A stretch of DNA of 64,000 bases from Escherichia fergusonii ATCC 35469 (GCF_000026225.1 NC_011740.1:2976001-3040000); one strand, 5' to 3'. Numbered from the stretch's first letter, positions 9,022 to 18,169 are shown. The notes: generated by a model from the letters alone, not told the origin. Numbers and translations are program-made.

Positions 9022-10514
9022 TGGTGCCTGTAGCACAGGAAACCACCGCCAACACCGTGCGTCTGCCCTACAGTTTCAGCCGTCGGTTTAGCCTGGTGGC
9101 ATGGTGCGAAGCATCGCTGGAGATCCTCCATGTGCATCCGTTGTCGCTCTCTGTTTTGCAGGAGCTGCAGCGGGGGCTGAACGCGTCTTTTACGCTGCGG
9201 CAAATCGACGAGGCCGAATTTGAGCAGCGGCTGAATGCGGTCTGGCAGCGGGACTCTTCCGAGGCCCGCCAGCTGATGGAAGATCTCGGTTCCGCCGAGG
9301 ACTTTTTTACCCTCGCTGAAGAACTGCCGGAAACGGAAGATCTGCTGGAAAGTGACGACGATGCGCCAATCATCAAACTTATCAACGCCATGTTGGCAGA
9401 GGCGATTAAAGAAGGCGCTTCGGATATCCACATCGAGACATTTGAAAAGAGTCTGGTGATCCGTTTTCGTGTTGACGGCACATTACATGAAATGCTGCGC
9501 CCGGGGCGCAAACTGGCCTCGCTGCTGGTATCGCGTATTAAGGTGATGGCACGGCTGGATATCGCCGAAAAACGCGTACCGCAGGATGGGCGCATTGCGC
9601 TGCTGCTGGGCGGTCGGGCGATTGACGTGCGTGTCTCCACCATGCCTTCCGCCTGGGGCGAGCGCGTGGTGCTGCGACTGCTGGACAAAAACCAGGCTCG
9701 CCTGACGCTGGAGCGTCTGGGTTTAAGTCTCGAACTGACTGCGCAGTTGCGCCAGCTGTTACACAAACCGCACGGCATTTTTCTGGTGACGGGGCCGACC
9801 GGTTCCGGCAAAAGCACCACGCTGTACGCTGGATTGCAGGAGCTGAACAACCACTCGCGCAACATTCTCACGGTTGAAGACCCCATCGAATACATGATTG
9901 AAGGGATCGGTCAGACACAGGTTAACACCCGCGTCGGTATGACCTTCGCCCGTGGCCTGCGCGCGATTTTGCGTCAGGACCCGGATGTGGTGATGGTCGG
10001 TGAAATCCGCGATACCGAAACCGCAGAAATCGCTGTTCAGGCTTCACTGACCGGACACCTGGTACTTTCCACGCTGCATACCAACACAGCGGTGGGGGCG
10101 ATCACACGTTTGCAGGATATGGGCGTGGAGCCTTTCCTGCTCTCTTCCAGCCTGACGGGCGTGATGGCGCAGCGACTTGTTCGCACACTGTGCACCGACT
10201 GCCGCCAGCCCGCGCCTGCCACTGATGAAGAAAAACGCCTGCTGGGAATTACCGACGTGCGTACCGTCACGCTGTACCACCCGCAGGGCTGCCCCGCCTG
10301 TAATCACAAAGGTTTTCGCGGGCGTACTGCCATCCATGAGTTGATCGTGGTGGACGCCACATTGCGTGATTTGATCCACCGTCAGGCCGGGGAACTGGAG
10401 CTGGAACGTTATGTCCGGCAACACTCTGCGGGTATCCGCAGCAACGGCATTGAGAAAGTGCTTGCCGGAGAAACCTCTCTCGATGAAGTGCTGCGGGTAA
10501 CGATGGAGGCGTAA
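9021..10514 (+). CDS. gspE: T2SS assembly ATPase GspE
   Basis: Cytoplasmic hexameric ATPase powering pseudopilus assembly, anchored by GspL. The N-terminal domain (1-110) is followed by the RecA-like core. Walker A GPTGSGKST is near residue 258, an Asp box with DPDVVMVGEIRD near 319, and the His box GHLVLSTLHTN near 345. Two Cys pairs, CTDC (about 391) and CPAC (about 425), form the zinc finger typical of GspE. Length 497 aa. Starts and stops overlap both neighbours by one base, indicating translational coupling. Confidence 0.97.
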   Translation: MVPVAQETTANTVRLPYSFSRRFSLVAWCEASLEILHVHPLSLSVLQELQRGLNASFTLRQIDEAEFEQRLNAVWQRDSSEARQLMEDLGSAEDFFTLAEELPETEDLLESDDDAPIIKLINAMLAEAIKEGASDIHIETFEKSLVIRFRVDGTLHEMLRPGRKLASLLVSRIKVMARLDIAEKRVPQDGRIALLLGGRAIDVRVSTMPSAWGERVVLRLLDKNQARLTLERLGLSLELTAQLRQLLHKPHGIFLVTGPTGSGKSTTLYAGLQELNNHSRNILTVEDPIEYMIEGIGQTQVNTRVGMTFARGLRAILRQDPDVVMVGEIRDTETAEIAVQASLTGHLVLSTLHTNTAVGAITRLQDMGVEPFLLSSSLTGVMAQRLVRTLCTDCRQPAPATDEEKRLLGITDVRTVTLYHPQGCPACNHKGFRGRTAIHELIVVDATLRDLIHRQAGELELERYVRQHSAGIRSNGIEKVLAGETSLDEVLRVTMEA

Positions 10515-11737
10515 TGGCACTGTTTTACTATCAGGCGTTACAGCGTAATGGTCGCAAAACCAAAGGTATGATTGAGGCGGATTCCGCGCGTCATGCCCGC
10601 CAGTTGTTGCGCGGTAAAGAGCTTATCCCCGTACACATTGAAGCCCGGATGAATGCTTCGTCAGGGGGAATGTTGCAGCGTCGGCAACACGCACATCGTC
10701 GTGTGGCGGCGGCAGATCTGGCGCTGTTCACTCGCCAACTGGCAACGCTGGTGCAGGCAGCAATGCCGCTGGAAACCTGCTTACAGGCGGTCAGTGAGCA
10801 AAGTGAAAAACTGCATGTAAAAAGCCTCGGAATGGCGCTACGCAGCCGGATTCAGGAAGGTTACACCCTGTCGGACAGCCTGCGCGAACATCCCCGCGTC
10901 TTTGACTCCCTGTTTTGTTCGATGGTGGCTGCCGGAGAAAAATCCGGGCATCTCGACGTGGTACTCAATCGCCTGGCGGATTACACCGAACAGCGACAGC
11001 GCCTGAAATCACGCCTGCTGCAGGCCATGCTCTATCCGCTGGTACTGCTGGTGGTGGCAACGGGCGTGGTCACTATTTTGCTGACGGCGGTGGTGCCGAA
11101 AATTATCGAACAGTTTGATCATCTCGGACACGCGCTGCCTGCCTCCACCCGCGCTCTTATCGCTATGAGCGACGCATTGCAGACCAGCGGCGTTTACTGG
11201 CTGGCGGGTCTGCTGGGGCTTCTGGTGCTGGGGCAACGACTACTCAAAAATCCTGCGATGCGCCTGCGCTGGGATAAAACCTTGCTGTGTTTGCCCGTGA
11301 CGGGGCGTGTTGCGCGCGGGCTGAATACGGCGCGTTTTTCCCGCACGTTAAGCATCCTCACCGCCAGCAGTGTTCCGTTGCTGGAAGGCATTCAGACCGC
11401 CGCTGCCGTGTCGGCAAATCGTTATGTCGAGCAACAACTGCTGCTGGCGGCAGATCGCGTCCGCGAAGGAAGCAGCTTGCGCGCTGCGCTGGCGGAGTTG
11501 CGCCTGTTCCCGCCGATGATGCTGTACATGATCGCCTCCGGCGAACAGAGCGGTGAACTGGAAACCATGCTTGAGCAGGCCGCAGTCAACCAGGAACGGG
11601 AGTTTGATACTCAGGTGGGGCTGGCGTTAGGGCTGTTTGAACCGGCGCTGGTGGTAATGATGGCGGGCGTGGTGCTGTTTATCGTCATCGCCATCCTCGA
11701 GCCGATGCTGCAACTGAACAATATGGTTGGAATGTAA
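10514..11737 (+). CDS. gspF: T2SS inner-membrane platform protein GspF
   Basis: Polytopic inner-membrane protein around which the pseudopilus is assembled; it interacts with GspE and GspL. The sequence has two related cytoplasmic helical domains (about 70-170 and 270-375). Three hydrophobic stretches follow at about 172-195, 222-240 and 378-402. The motif LFTRQLATLVQAAMPL near residue 72 and its counterpart RFSRTLSILTASSVPL near 274 show the internal duplication. Length 407 aa, as expected. Its ATG overlaps the gspE TAA. Confidence 0.96.
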   Translation: MALFYYQALQRNGRKTKGMIEADSARHARQLLRGKELIPVHIEARMNASSGGMLQRRQHAHRRVAAADLALFTRQLATLVQAAMPLETCLQAVSEQSEKLHVKSLGMALRSRIQEGYTLSDSLREHPRVFDSLFCSMVAAGEKSGHLDVVLNRLADYTEQRQRLKSRLLQAMLYPLVLLVVATGVVTILLTAVVPKIIEQFDHLGHALPASTRALIAMSDALQTSGVYWLAGLLGLLVLGQRLLKNPAMRLRWDKTLLCLPVTGRVARGLNTARFSRTLSILTASSVPLLEGIQTAAAVSANRYVEQQLLLAADRVREGSSLRAALAELRLFPPMMLYMIASGEQSGELETMLEQAAVNQEREFDTQVGLALGLFEPALVVMMAGVVLFIVIAILEPMLQLNNMVGM

Positions 11738-11753
11738 TTTACGGAGTTATCAC

Positions 11754-12209
11754 ATGAATTCGTTATCCCGTACACAAAAACCACGGGCAGGTTTTACCCT
11801 GCTGGAAGTGATGGTGGTGATTGTTATTCTTGGCGTCCTGGCAAGTCTGGTGGTGCCTAACCTTTTGGGCAACAAAGAGAAAGCAGATCGGCAAAAAGCC
11901 ATCAGCGATATCGTGGCGCTGGAGAACGCGCTGGATATGTATCGACTGGATAACGGGCGTTATCCGACCACCGAACAGGGGCTTGAGGCGCTGATCCAGC
12001 AACCGGCCAATATGGCGGATTCCCGTAACTACCGTCCTGGTGGATACATCAAACGGCTGCCAAAGGATCCGTGGGGCAATGATTATCAGTATCTCAGCCC
12101 GGGTGAAAAAGGACTGTTTGATGTTTACACCTTAGGGGCGGATGGTCAGGAAAACGGGGAAGGTGCTGGCGCAGATATCGGTAACTGGAATTTGCAGGAG
12201 TTTCAGTAA
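11754..12209 (+). CDS. gspG: Major pseudopilin GspG
   Basis: Main subunit of the T2SS pseudopilus. The chosen start (MNSLSRTQK) has a GGAG site a few bases upstream and gives a short basic leader. Cleavage is before FTLLEVMVV, with Glu at position 5 of the mature chain. The hydrophobic helix is followed by a globular domain with the conserved RLDNGRYPTTEQGL and an Asp-rich C-terminal loop (DPWGNDY, DVYTLGADG) that binds calcium in homologues. Length 151 aa. It sits 16 bases after gspF and 3 before gspH. Confidence 0.96.
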   Translation: MNSLSRTQKPRAGFTLLEVMVVIVILGVLASLVVPNLLGNKEKADRQKAISDIVALENALDMYRLDNGRYPTTEQGLEALIQQPANMADSRNYRPGGYIKRLPKDPWGNDYQYLSPGEKGLFDVYTLGADGQENGEGAGADIGNWNLQEFQ

Positions 12210-12212
12210 TCA

Positions 12213-12776
12213 GTGCCCAAACGCGGATTCACTCTTCTGGAAATCATGCTGGTGATTTTCCTTATCGGCCTTGCCAGTGCGGGCGTGGTACAGACTTTTG
12301 CGAGCCGTTCTGAACCGCCCGCGAAAAAAGCGGCGCAGGATTTCCTGGCCCGCTTTGCGCAGTTTAAGGACAGGGCAGTGATCGAAGGGCAAACAATCGG
12401 TGTGCTAATCGACCCGCCTGGTTATCAGTTTATGCAGCGTCGTCACGGGCAGTGGTTGCCCGTTTCCGCGACCCGGTTATCGGCACAGGTTACGGTGGCG
12501 AAACAGGTGCAAATGCTGTTACAACCCGGCAGTGATATCTGGCAGAAGGAGTATGCGCTGGAGCTGCAACGCCGTCGCCTGACGCTGCACGATATTGAAC
12601 TGGAGCTGCAAAAAGAGGCGAAAAAGAAGACGCCGCAGATCCGTTTTTCGCCTTTTGAACCCGCCGCGCCGTTTACGCTGCGCTTCTACTCGGCGGCGCA
12701 AAACGCGTGTTGGGCGGTAAAGCTGGCGCACGATGGCGCGTTATCCCTCAATCAATGTGATGAGAGGATGCCATGA
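12213..12776 (+). CDS. gspH: Minor pseudopilin GspH
   Basis: Tip-proximal pseudopilin. GTG start with a very short leader (MPKRG) followed by FTLLEIMLV, retaining the PppA cleavage site and Glu5. The remaining 160 residues form the globular domain, with a basic helix-rich middle and two Cys near the C-terminus. Length 187 aa. It overlaps gspI by four bases (ATGA). Confidence 0.94.
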   Translation: MPKRGFTLLEIMLVIFLIGLASAGVVQTFASRSEPPAKKAAQDFLARFAQFKDRAVIEGQTIGVLIDPPGYQFMQRRHGQWLPVSATRLSAQVTVAKQVQMLLQPGSDIWQKEYALELQRRRLTLHDIELELQKEAKKKTPQIRFSPFEPAAPFTLRFYSAAQNACWAVKLAHDGALSLNQCDERMP

Positions 12777-13144
12777 AGCGCGGATTTACCTTGCTGGAAG
12801 TGATGATCGCACTGGCGATTTTTGCGCTGGCTGCCACGGCGGTATTACAGATCGCCAGCGGCGCGCTGAGTAATCAGCAAATTCTTGAGGAAAAAACGGT
12901 AGCGGGCTGGGTAGCCGAAAACCAGACCGTACTGCTCTACCTGATGACCCGCGAACAACGGGCGGTCAGGCACCAGGGCGAGAGCGATATGGCAGGAAGC
13001 CGCTGGTTCTGGCGAACCACACCACTGAATACCGGTAATGCGCTGCTCCAGGCGGTGGATATTGAAGTCAGTCTTCATGAAGACTTTTCGTCAGTGATTC
13101 AGTCACGACGCGCCTGGTTTAGCGCCGTGGGAGGCCAACAGTGA
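12773..13144 (+). CDS. gspI: Minor pseudopilin GspI
   Basis: Minor pseudopilin that forms the tip complex with GspJ and GspK. The leader is only MKRG before FTLLEVMIALAIF, with Glu5 present. Length 123 aa, normal for the family. It overlaps both gspH and gspJ by four bases, so all five pseudopilin genes are tightly coupled. Confidence 0.94.
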   Translation: MKRGFTLLEVMIALAIFALAATAVLQIASGALSNQQILEEKTVAGWVAENQTVLLYLMTREQRAVRHQGESDMAGSRWFWRTTPLNTGNALLQAVDIEVSLHEDFSSVIQSRRAWFSAVGGQQ

Positions 13145-13746
13145 AAAGGACTCGCGCTGGTTTCACGTTACTGGAAATGCTGGTGGCGATAGCCATTTTT
13201 GCCTCACTGGCACTGATGGCACAGCAGGTGACAAACGGCGTCACACGCGTGAATAGCGCCATCGCCGGACACGATCAAAAACTGAACCTCATGCAGCAAA
13301 CGATGAGTTTTCTGACCCACGATCTGACACAAATGATGCCGCGTCCGGTAAGAGGCGATCAGGGTCAGCGAGAACCTGCGTTACTGGCGGGCGCTGGCGT
13401 GCTGGCCTCTGAGAGTGAAGGAATACGCTTTGTGCGCGGCGGTGTGGTTAATCCATTGATGCGTCTGCCGCGCAGTAATCTGCTCACCGTCGGTTACCGC
13501 ATTCATGACGGTTATCTCGAACGGTTAGCCTGGCCGCTGACCGATGCCGCAGGCAGCGTGAAGCCAACAACGCAAAAGTTGATTCCGGCGGATTCACTTC
13601 GTTTGCAGTTTTACGACGGCACTCGCTGGCAGGAAACCTGGTCATCAGTGAAGGCGATCCCTGTGGCAGTGCGCATGACTCTGCATTCGCCGCAATGGGG
13701 CGAGATTGAACGCATCTGGTTGTTACGCGGGCCGCAATTATCATGA
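13141..13746 (+). CDS. gspJ: Minor pseudopilin GspJ
   Basis: Minor pseudopilin of the tip complex. Leader MKRTRAG precedes FTLLEMLVAIAIF with Glu5. The globular part contains the family-like GGVVNPLMRLPRSNL and VGYRI segments. Length 201 aa. It overlaps gspI and gspK by four bases each. Confidence 0.94.
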   Translation: MKRTRAGFTLLEMLVAIAIFASLALMAQQVTNGVTRVNSAIAGHDQKLNLMQQTMSFLTHDLTQMMPRPVRGDQGQREPALLAGAGVLASESEGIRFVRGGVVNPLMRLPRSNLLTVGYRIHDGYLERLAWPLTDAAGSVKPTTQKLIPADSLRLQFYDGTRWQETWSSVKAIPVAVRMTLHSPQWGEIERIWLLRGPQLS

Positions 13747-14720
13747 TCACCTCACCACCAAAACGCGGAATGGCACTGGTCGTGGTGCTGGTATTGCTGG
13801 CGGTCATGATGCTGGTAACCATCACGCTTTCCGGGCGGATGCAGCAGCAACTGGGAAGAACGCGCAGCCAGCAGGAGTACCAGCAGGCGCTGTGGTATAG
13901 CGCCAGTGCAGAAAGCCTGGCGCTGAGCGCACTCAGTCTGAGCCTGAAAAATGAAAAGCGCGTGCATCTGGCGCAGCCGTGGGCTTCTGGCCCTCGTTTG
14001 TTGCCACTGCCGCAGGGGCAAATTGCAGTCACCCTGCGTGACGCTCAGGCCTGCTTTAACCTGAATGCCCTTGCTCAACCGACAACGGTGTCGCGTCCGC
14101 TCGCGGTACAACAACTGATTGCCCTGATCTCACGCCTGGATGTGCCTGCTTATCGGGCCGAACTGATAGCCGAAAGCCTGTGGGAATTTATTGACGAGGA
14201 CCGCAGCGTGCAGACGCGTCTGGGCCGTGAAGACAGCGAGTATCTCGCCCGTTCGGTACCGTTCTACGCCGCCAATCAACCGCTGACCGATATCAGCGAA
14301 ATGCGCGTGGTACAGGGAATAGACGCCGGACTTTATCAAAGACTGAAACCGCTGGTCTGTGCGCTGCCGATGACCCGCCAGCAAATCAACATCAACACCC
14401 TGGACGTCACGCAAAGTGTGATTTTTGAGGCGCTGTTTGACCCGTGGTTAAGCCATGTTCAGGCGCGGGCGTTATTACAACAACGTCCGGCGAAGGGCTG
14501 GGAAGATGTCGATCAGTTTCTCGCACAGCCGCTACTCGCTGACGTCGATGAGCGTACTAAAAAAAAGCTAAAAACCGTCCTGAGCGTGGACAGCAATTAC
14601 TTCTGGCTGCGTTCAGATATCACCGTGAATGAGATTGAACTGACGATGAATTCGTTAATTGTCCGCATTGGCCCACAACACTTTTCGGTTCTCTGGCATC
14701 AGACAGGAGAAAGTGAGTGA
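13743..14720 (+). CDS. gspK: Minor pseudopilin GspK (tip)
   Basis: Largest pseudopilin, which caps the tip. After MITSPPKRG the mature helix begins MALVVVLVLLAVMM. It lacks the Glu at position 5, as is characteristic of GspK and consistent with it having no subunit above it. The long inserted helical domain and CFNLN/INTLDV motifs in the globular part match the family. Length 325 aa. Confidence 0.95.
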   Translation: MITSPPKRGMALVVVLVLLAVMMLVTITLSGRMQQQLGRTRSQQEYQQALWYSASAESLALSALSLSLKNEKRVHLAQPWASGPRLLPLPQGQIAVTLRDAQACFNLNALAQPTTVSRPLAVQQLIALISRLDVPAYRAELIAESLWEFIDEDRSVQTRLGREDSEYLARSVPFYAANQPLTDISEMRVVQGIDAGLYQRLKPLVCALPMTRQQININTLDVTQSVIFEALFDPWLSHVQARALLQQRPAKGWEDVDQFLAQPLLADVDERTKKKLKTVLSVDSNYFWLRSDITVNEIELTMNSLIVRIGPQHFSVLWHQTGESE

Positions 14721-15895
14721 GTTCCATGCTTGAGATTTTTTTCCCGCTTTGCGCCTCCGACCCCATCCGTTGGCAGCGCCATACACCCGACGTGGAGCAC
14801 GGTATCTGGCCTGACGTTGCTGACGAACAGCTCCAGCAATGGTTGCAAACTGATGCGATTCGACTCTACATTCCCGGCGAATGGATCAGCGTCTGGCAGG
14901 TTGAACTGCCTGATGTCCCCCGCAAGCAGATACCAACTATTCTGCCCGCCTTACTGGAAGAAGAGCTGAACCAGGATATCGACGAACTGCATTTTGCCGC
15001 GTTGAAAATCGACCAGCAACAGGCAACCGTGGCAGTGATTCACCAGCAGCATATGCGCAACATTGCGCAGTGGTTGCAGGAAAACGGCATCACCCGCGCC
15101 ACCGTTGCACCGGACTGGATGTCCATTCCTTGTGGATTTATGGCTGGCGATGCGCAACGGGTTATCTGCCGCATCGATGAATGCCGGGGATGGAGCGCCG
15201 GGCGGGCGCTGGCTCCGCTCATGTTCCGCGCACAGCTCAATGAGCAGGCATCACCGCTTTCGCTGACCGTAGTCGGAATCGCGCCGGAAGAGCTATCTGC
15301 ATGGGCTGGCCCAGACGCTGAACGTCTGACAGTGACGGCCCTGCCAGCCGTTACCACTTATGGCGAACCTGAAGGGAACCTGCTAACAGGGCCGTGGCAG
15401 CCTCGTGTCAGCTACCGAAAACAGTGGGCGCGCTGGCGGGTGATGATTCTGCCGATATTGCTGATTCTGGTTGCGCTGGCAGTGGAACGGGGCGTGACGT
15501 TATGGAGTGTCAGCGAACAGGTGGCGCAAAGCCGCGCCCAGGCGGAGAAACAGTTCTTAACGCTATTCCCGGAGCAGAAGCGGATTGTGAATTTACGCTC
15601 TCAGGTGACGATGGCGCTGAAAAAATATCGCCCACAGACCGACGAAACCGATCTGCTCGCTGAGTTGTCAGCGATTGCCAGTATCCTGAAATCAGCGTCA
15701 CTTTCCGACATTGAGATGCGTGGTTTCACCTTTGATCAAAAACGCCAGACGCTTCATCTCCAGTTGCTGGCCACAAACTTTGCCAGTTTCGACAAACTGC
15801 GTAGCGCGCTGGCGGCAGATTATGTTGTGCAACAGGACGCGTTACAGAAAGAGGGTGATGCGGTTTCCGGCGGCGTAACGTTGCGGAGGAAATAA
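14717..15895 (+). CDS. gspL: T2SS inner-membrane protein GspL
   Basis: Anchors ATPase GspE to the membrane and pairs with GspM. It starts at GTG (overlapping the gspK TGA region by four bases); an ATG nine bases later is an alternative. A cytoplasmic actin-like domain covers about 1-235, one TM helix about 242-262 (ILPILLILVALAV), and a periplasmic ferredoxin-like domain the rest. Length 392 aa, normal. Confidence 0.94.
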   Translation: MSSMLEIFFPLCASDPIRWQRHTPDVEHGIWPDVADEQLQQWLQTDAIRLYIPGEWISVWQVELPDVPRKQIPTILPALLEEELNQDIDELHFAALKIDQQQATVAVIHQQHMRNIAQWLQENGITRATVAPDWMSIPCGFMAGDAQRVICRIDECRGWSAGRALAPLMFRAQLNEQASPLSLTVVGIAPEELSAWAGPDAERLTVTALPAVTTYGEPEGNLLTGPWQPRVSYRKQWARWRVMILPILLILVALAVERGVTLWSVSEQVAQSRAQAEKQFLTLFPEQKRIVNLRSQVTMALKKYRPQTDETDLLAELSAIASILKSASLSDIEMRGFTFDQKRQTLHLQLLATNFASFDKLRSALAADYVVQQDALQKEGDAVSGGVTLRRK

Positions 15896-15896
15896 C

Positions 15897-16433
15897 ATGT
15901 TACGCGATAAATTTATTCACTATTTTCAGCAATGGCGTGAACGCCAGTTAAGCCGTGGCGAACACTGGCTGGCACAACACCTGGCGGGGCGTTCGCCGCG
16001 TGAAAAGGGCATGTTACTGGCAGCGGTGGTGTTCCTGTTTAGCGCCGGATATTACGTCCTCATCTGGCAGCCTTTGAGCGAACGGATTGAGCAACAGGAG
16101 ACAATATTGCAGCAACTGGAGGCGATGAACACCCGACTGAAGCGCGCCGCGCCGTATATTATTGCAGCGCGAAACTCCGCCACAACAACGCCTGTGCAGG
16201 TATCGCGGGTCATCAGTGACAGTGCTTCCGCGCACTCGGTGGTCATCAAACGGATAGCCGAGCGAGGGGAGAATATTCAAGTCTGGATAGAACCGGTGGT
16301 GTTTAATGACCTGCTGAACTGGTTAAACGCGCTGGATGAAAAGTATGCGCTGCAGGTGACACAAATTGATGTTAGCACAGGTGAAAAGGCAGGAATGGTG
16401 GAGGTGCAGCGACTGGAATTTGGGCGGGGCTGA
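15897..16433 (+). CDS. gspM: T2SS inner-membrane protein GspM
   Basis: Bitopic partner of GspL, last gene of the secretion operon. Short basic cytoplasmic tail, TM helix at about residues 40-58 (LLAAVVFLFSAGYYVLIW), a coiled-coil-like stretch (about 60-85) and a periplasmic ferredoxin-like fold. Length 178 aa. One base separates it from gspL, and a hairpin terminator follows. Confidence 0.94.
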   Translation: MLRDKFIHYFQQWRERQLSRGEHWLAQHLAGRSPREKGMLLAAVVFLFSAGYYVLIWQPLSERIEQQETILQQLEAMNTRLKRAAPYIIAARNSATTTPVQVSRVISDSASAHSVVIKRIAERGENIQVWIEPVVFNDLLNWLNALDEKYALQVTQIDVSTGEKAGMVEVQRLEFGRG

Positions 16434-16490
16434 TCGTCACAAGTGGCTTATCACCGTGACCACACCCCTCCTGAATGATAAATGTGGATA

Positions 16491-16516
16491 CTGGCGGGCT
16501 TCCGCCAGCCTTTCAT
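16491..16516 (+). terminator. Hairpin terminator of the gsp operon
   Basis: CTGGCGG-GCTT-CCGCCAG forms a perfect 7-bp stem, followed by CCTTTCATATT. It lies 58 bases after the gspM stop and ends the operon. The stretch from here to 16823 holds no ORF I would accept. It is AT-rich and probably contains the promoter of the following lipoprotein gene, but I cannot fix the -10/-35 with confidence. Confidence 0.7.
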
Positions 16517-16823
16517 ATTGTGAACAATTGCAACCATGCCATATCAGAACGTTGATTTGTGAAAACTACATCATGGTACGTTGATCATGAGAAAAAATGT
16601 CATTCGCGGATGATTATTATCCTGTCCACGCGCTATGAATAGTTTGAAATAGCAGATAAGTAGTTTTTCGATTTTTACACCATTCACCACATTACTGTTT
16701 TCATAAAATATATTATTAATGTGAATATATTTAGCATTATCGTTGATTAGTTGCATCGGTATATAATGAGCACCTTTTTATAATCAACAGAACAATACAA
16801 CTCACGAACGAAGGATCGAAAAA

Positions 16824-17612
16824 ATGAGTACCAGGTCAATATTCTTTTTATGCGCAACCGCATTTCTGTTTGCAGGTTGCACACCTCACTCACCGATAGA
16901 CGCAAAGAAAACGACACCTGTGGTGAAAGAGAATAATGCGAAATCGAAAAGTGCCTCATCCTTGTTGACAGATAAAGATATTTTTGGCAATGAAACGACC
17001 TTAAATATTTCAGAAGAAGATATTCAGGCGGCCCTGGAAGGTGAAGAATTCCGTGTTCCTTTGAGCTCCCCTATTATTCTTGTGCAATCTGGCAGTCGTG
17101 CGCCAGAAGCCATCATGCAACAGGAAATGAGTAAATATTATACTGTCGCTACATTTTCTGGCATCCCGGATCGGCAGAAAACACCAACATGCAATAAAGA
17201 CAAAAATAAAAATGACGAATCAGATGTTGCCAATTCAGAAAATATTAACTGGATGCAGGCATTGCGCTATATTGCAGCAAAAGGACATCAGAAAGCAATT
17301 ATTGTTTATCAGGATACGTTACAGACTGGAAAATATAACTCAGCGACAAAAATGATGGTCTGGTCAGATTATAAAAATGAGAAACTGACTGATACCATGT
17401 CGCTGCGTTACTTAATGCGCTTTACACTTGTCGATGTTGCATCAGGGGAATGGGCTACCTGGTCACCCGTTAATTATGAGTCGCGAGTTATTTTCCCCAA
17501 AGCTGATAAAAAAAGCGCAAATGGCACCGAAGTCACTGAGCAACAAATCTCTCAGCTAAAACAAAGAACTTACGCAGCGATGGTACAAGATCTGGTAAAA
17601 CGTTATCAATAA
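16824..17612 (+). CDS. Lipoprotein of unknown function
   Basis: 262-aa protein with a clean type II signal: MSTRSIFF, a hydrophobic core, and lipobox LFAGC with the Cys near residue 19. The residue after it is Thr, which suggests the outer membrane. A polar linker (about 25-50) is followed by a folded domain containing IILVQSGSRAPEAIMQQEM and a second half with a Lys/Asn/Asp-rich insert. I do not recognise the family. It follows the gsp terminator, has its own A-rich leader (GAAGGATCGAAAAA before the ATG) and is much more AT-rich than gsp. It may be a T2SS cargo or an unrelated acquisition. It ends in an unusual interleaved inverted repeat. Confidence 0.8.
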   Translation: MSTRSIFFLCATAFLFAGCTPHSPIDAKKTTPVVKENNAKSKSASSLLTDKDIFGNETTLNISEEDIQAALEGEEFRVPLSSPIILVQSGSRAPEAIMQQEMSKYYTVATFSGIPDRQKTPTCNKDKNKNDESDVANSENINWMQALRYIAAKGHQKAIIVYQDTLQTGKYNSATKMMVWSDYKNEKLTDTMSLRYLMRFTLVDVASGEWATWSPVNYESRVIFPKADKKSANGTEVTEQQISQLKQRTYAAMVQDLVKRYQ

Positions 17613-17651
17613 TCATACCAGTCTGCCACGGTATGATTATTGGCAGACTGG
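17608..17651 (+). other. Two interleaved perfect inverted repeats at the lipoprotein stop codon
   Basis: AATAATCATACC (17608-17619) pairs with GGTATGATTATT (17630-17641). CCAGTCTGCCA (17618-17628) pairs with TGGCAGACTGG (17641-17651). The order is A-B-A'-B', so the two stems can only form together as a pseudoknot or alternate with each other. The first stem includes the TAA stop (17610-17612). No T-run follows, so it is not a typical terminator. Confidence 0.7.
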
Positions 17652-17660
17652 AATATGTTC

Positions 17661-17813
17661 TCATATTTCAAGTTGTATATGCTGCGTCTGTGTGCGTTCA
17701 CCCCAGCCACTCACTTATATAAATTCTGGGTATTCACTCGCTGACCATCTTTCAGGACCAACGCCAGTATTGTTCAAAACGCTACTGCGTTTTGTCCTGC
17801 AACTTGAATTATT
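17661..17813. repeat. ERIC (IRU) element carrying an internal hairpin insertion
   Basis: The ends TCATATTTCAAGTTG and CAACTTGAATTATTT and the core GTTCACCCCAGCCACTCACT ... TTCTGGGTATTCACTCGC match the enterobacterial ERIC consensus in reverse orientation. About 40-50 extra bases lie between the core and the right end. They contain a perfect stem CAAAACGC-TACT-GCGTTTTG (17775-17794). Its right end abuts and supplies the stop region of the minus-strand immunity remnant. Confidence 0.85.
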
Positions 17814-18169
17814 TAGCGTATAACGTGCAATACCACATCCAACCATCATAATGAAAAAATAATGCAATTTTTTCATCAGGAAAAATTAAAACACTATCGC
17901 CATGTATATGCTCAAATAGAATAGGAGATAACTCTTCATTAAAATGTATCTATCGAAAAAGTAACCTCGCTTCAATCTATTTTTAATGACAATGCTTTCA
18001 AATTCTTCTTGTATGTTATATTTTATACATACACAACATTCATTAAGATGCTCATTGATTTTATCTATTTTTGAAGAAAATTTATCCCACGTTCCTGATA
18101 CTAACGACGACCAACGTTCTTGCCTGTTTTTAGTTATAAATTTTTCAATAAAAAATTTAACGCTTCCAT
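17809..18169 (-). pseudogene. Frameshifted immunity-like gene (module 6)
   Basis: The minus strand reads MEALNFLL, then continues one frame over as IEKFITKNRQERW ... KRGYFFDRY. It shifts again to IHFNEELSPILFEHIHGDS ... WYCTLYAK and a TAA at 17809-17811, inside the edge of the ERIC element. All three pieces are protein-like, acidic and aromatic-rich, in the size range of small immunity proteins (about 120 aa). The ATG (18167-18169) is only four bases after the stop of a toxin-end fragment. Two indels separate the frames. No function is assigned beyond the context. Confidence 0.55.

Noticed and set aside
9068..9895. Minus-strand ORF of 275 codons across gspE
   Set aside because: Ser/Arg-rich mirror of the gspE coding frame; gspE has Walker and zinc motifs, so this is a shadow.
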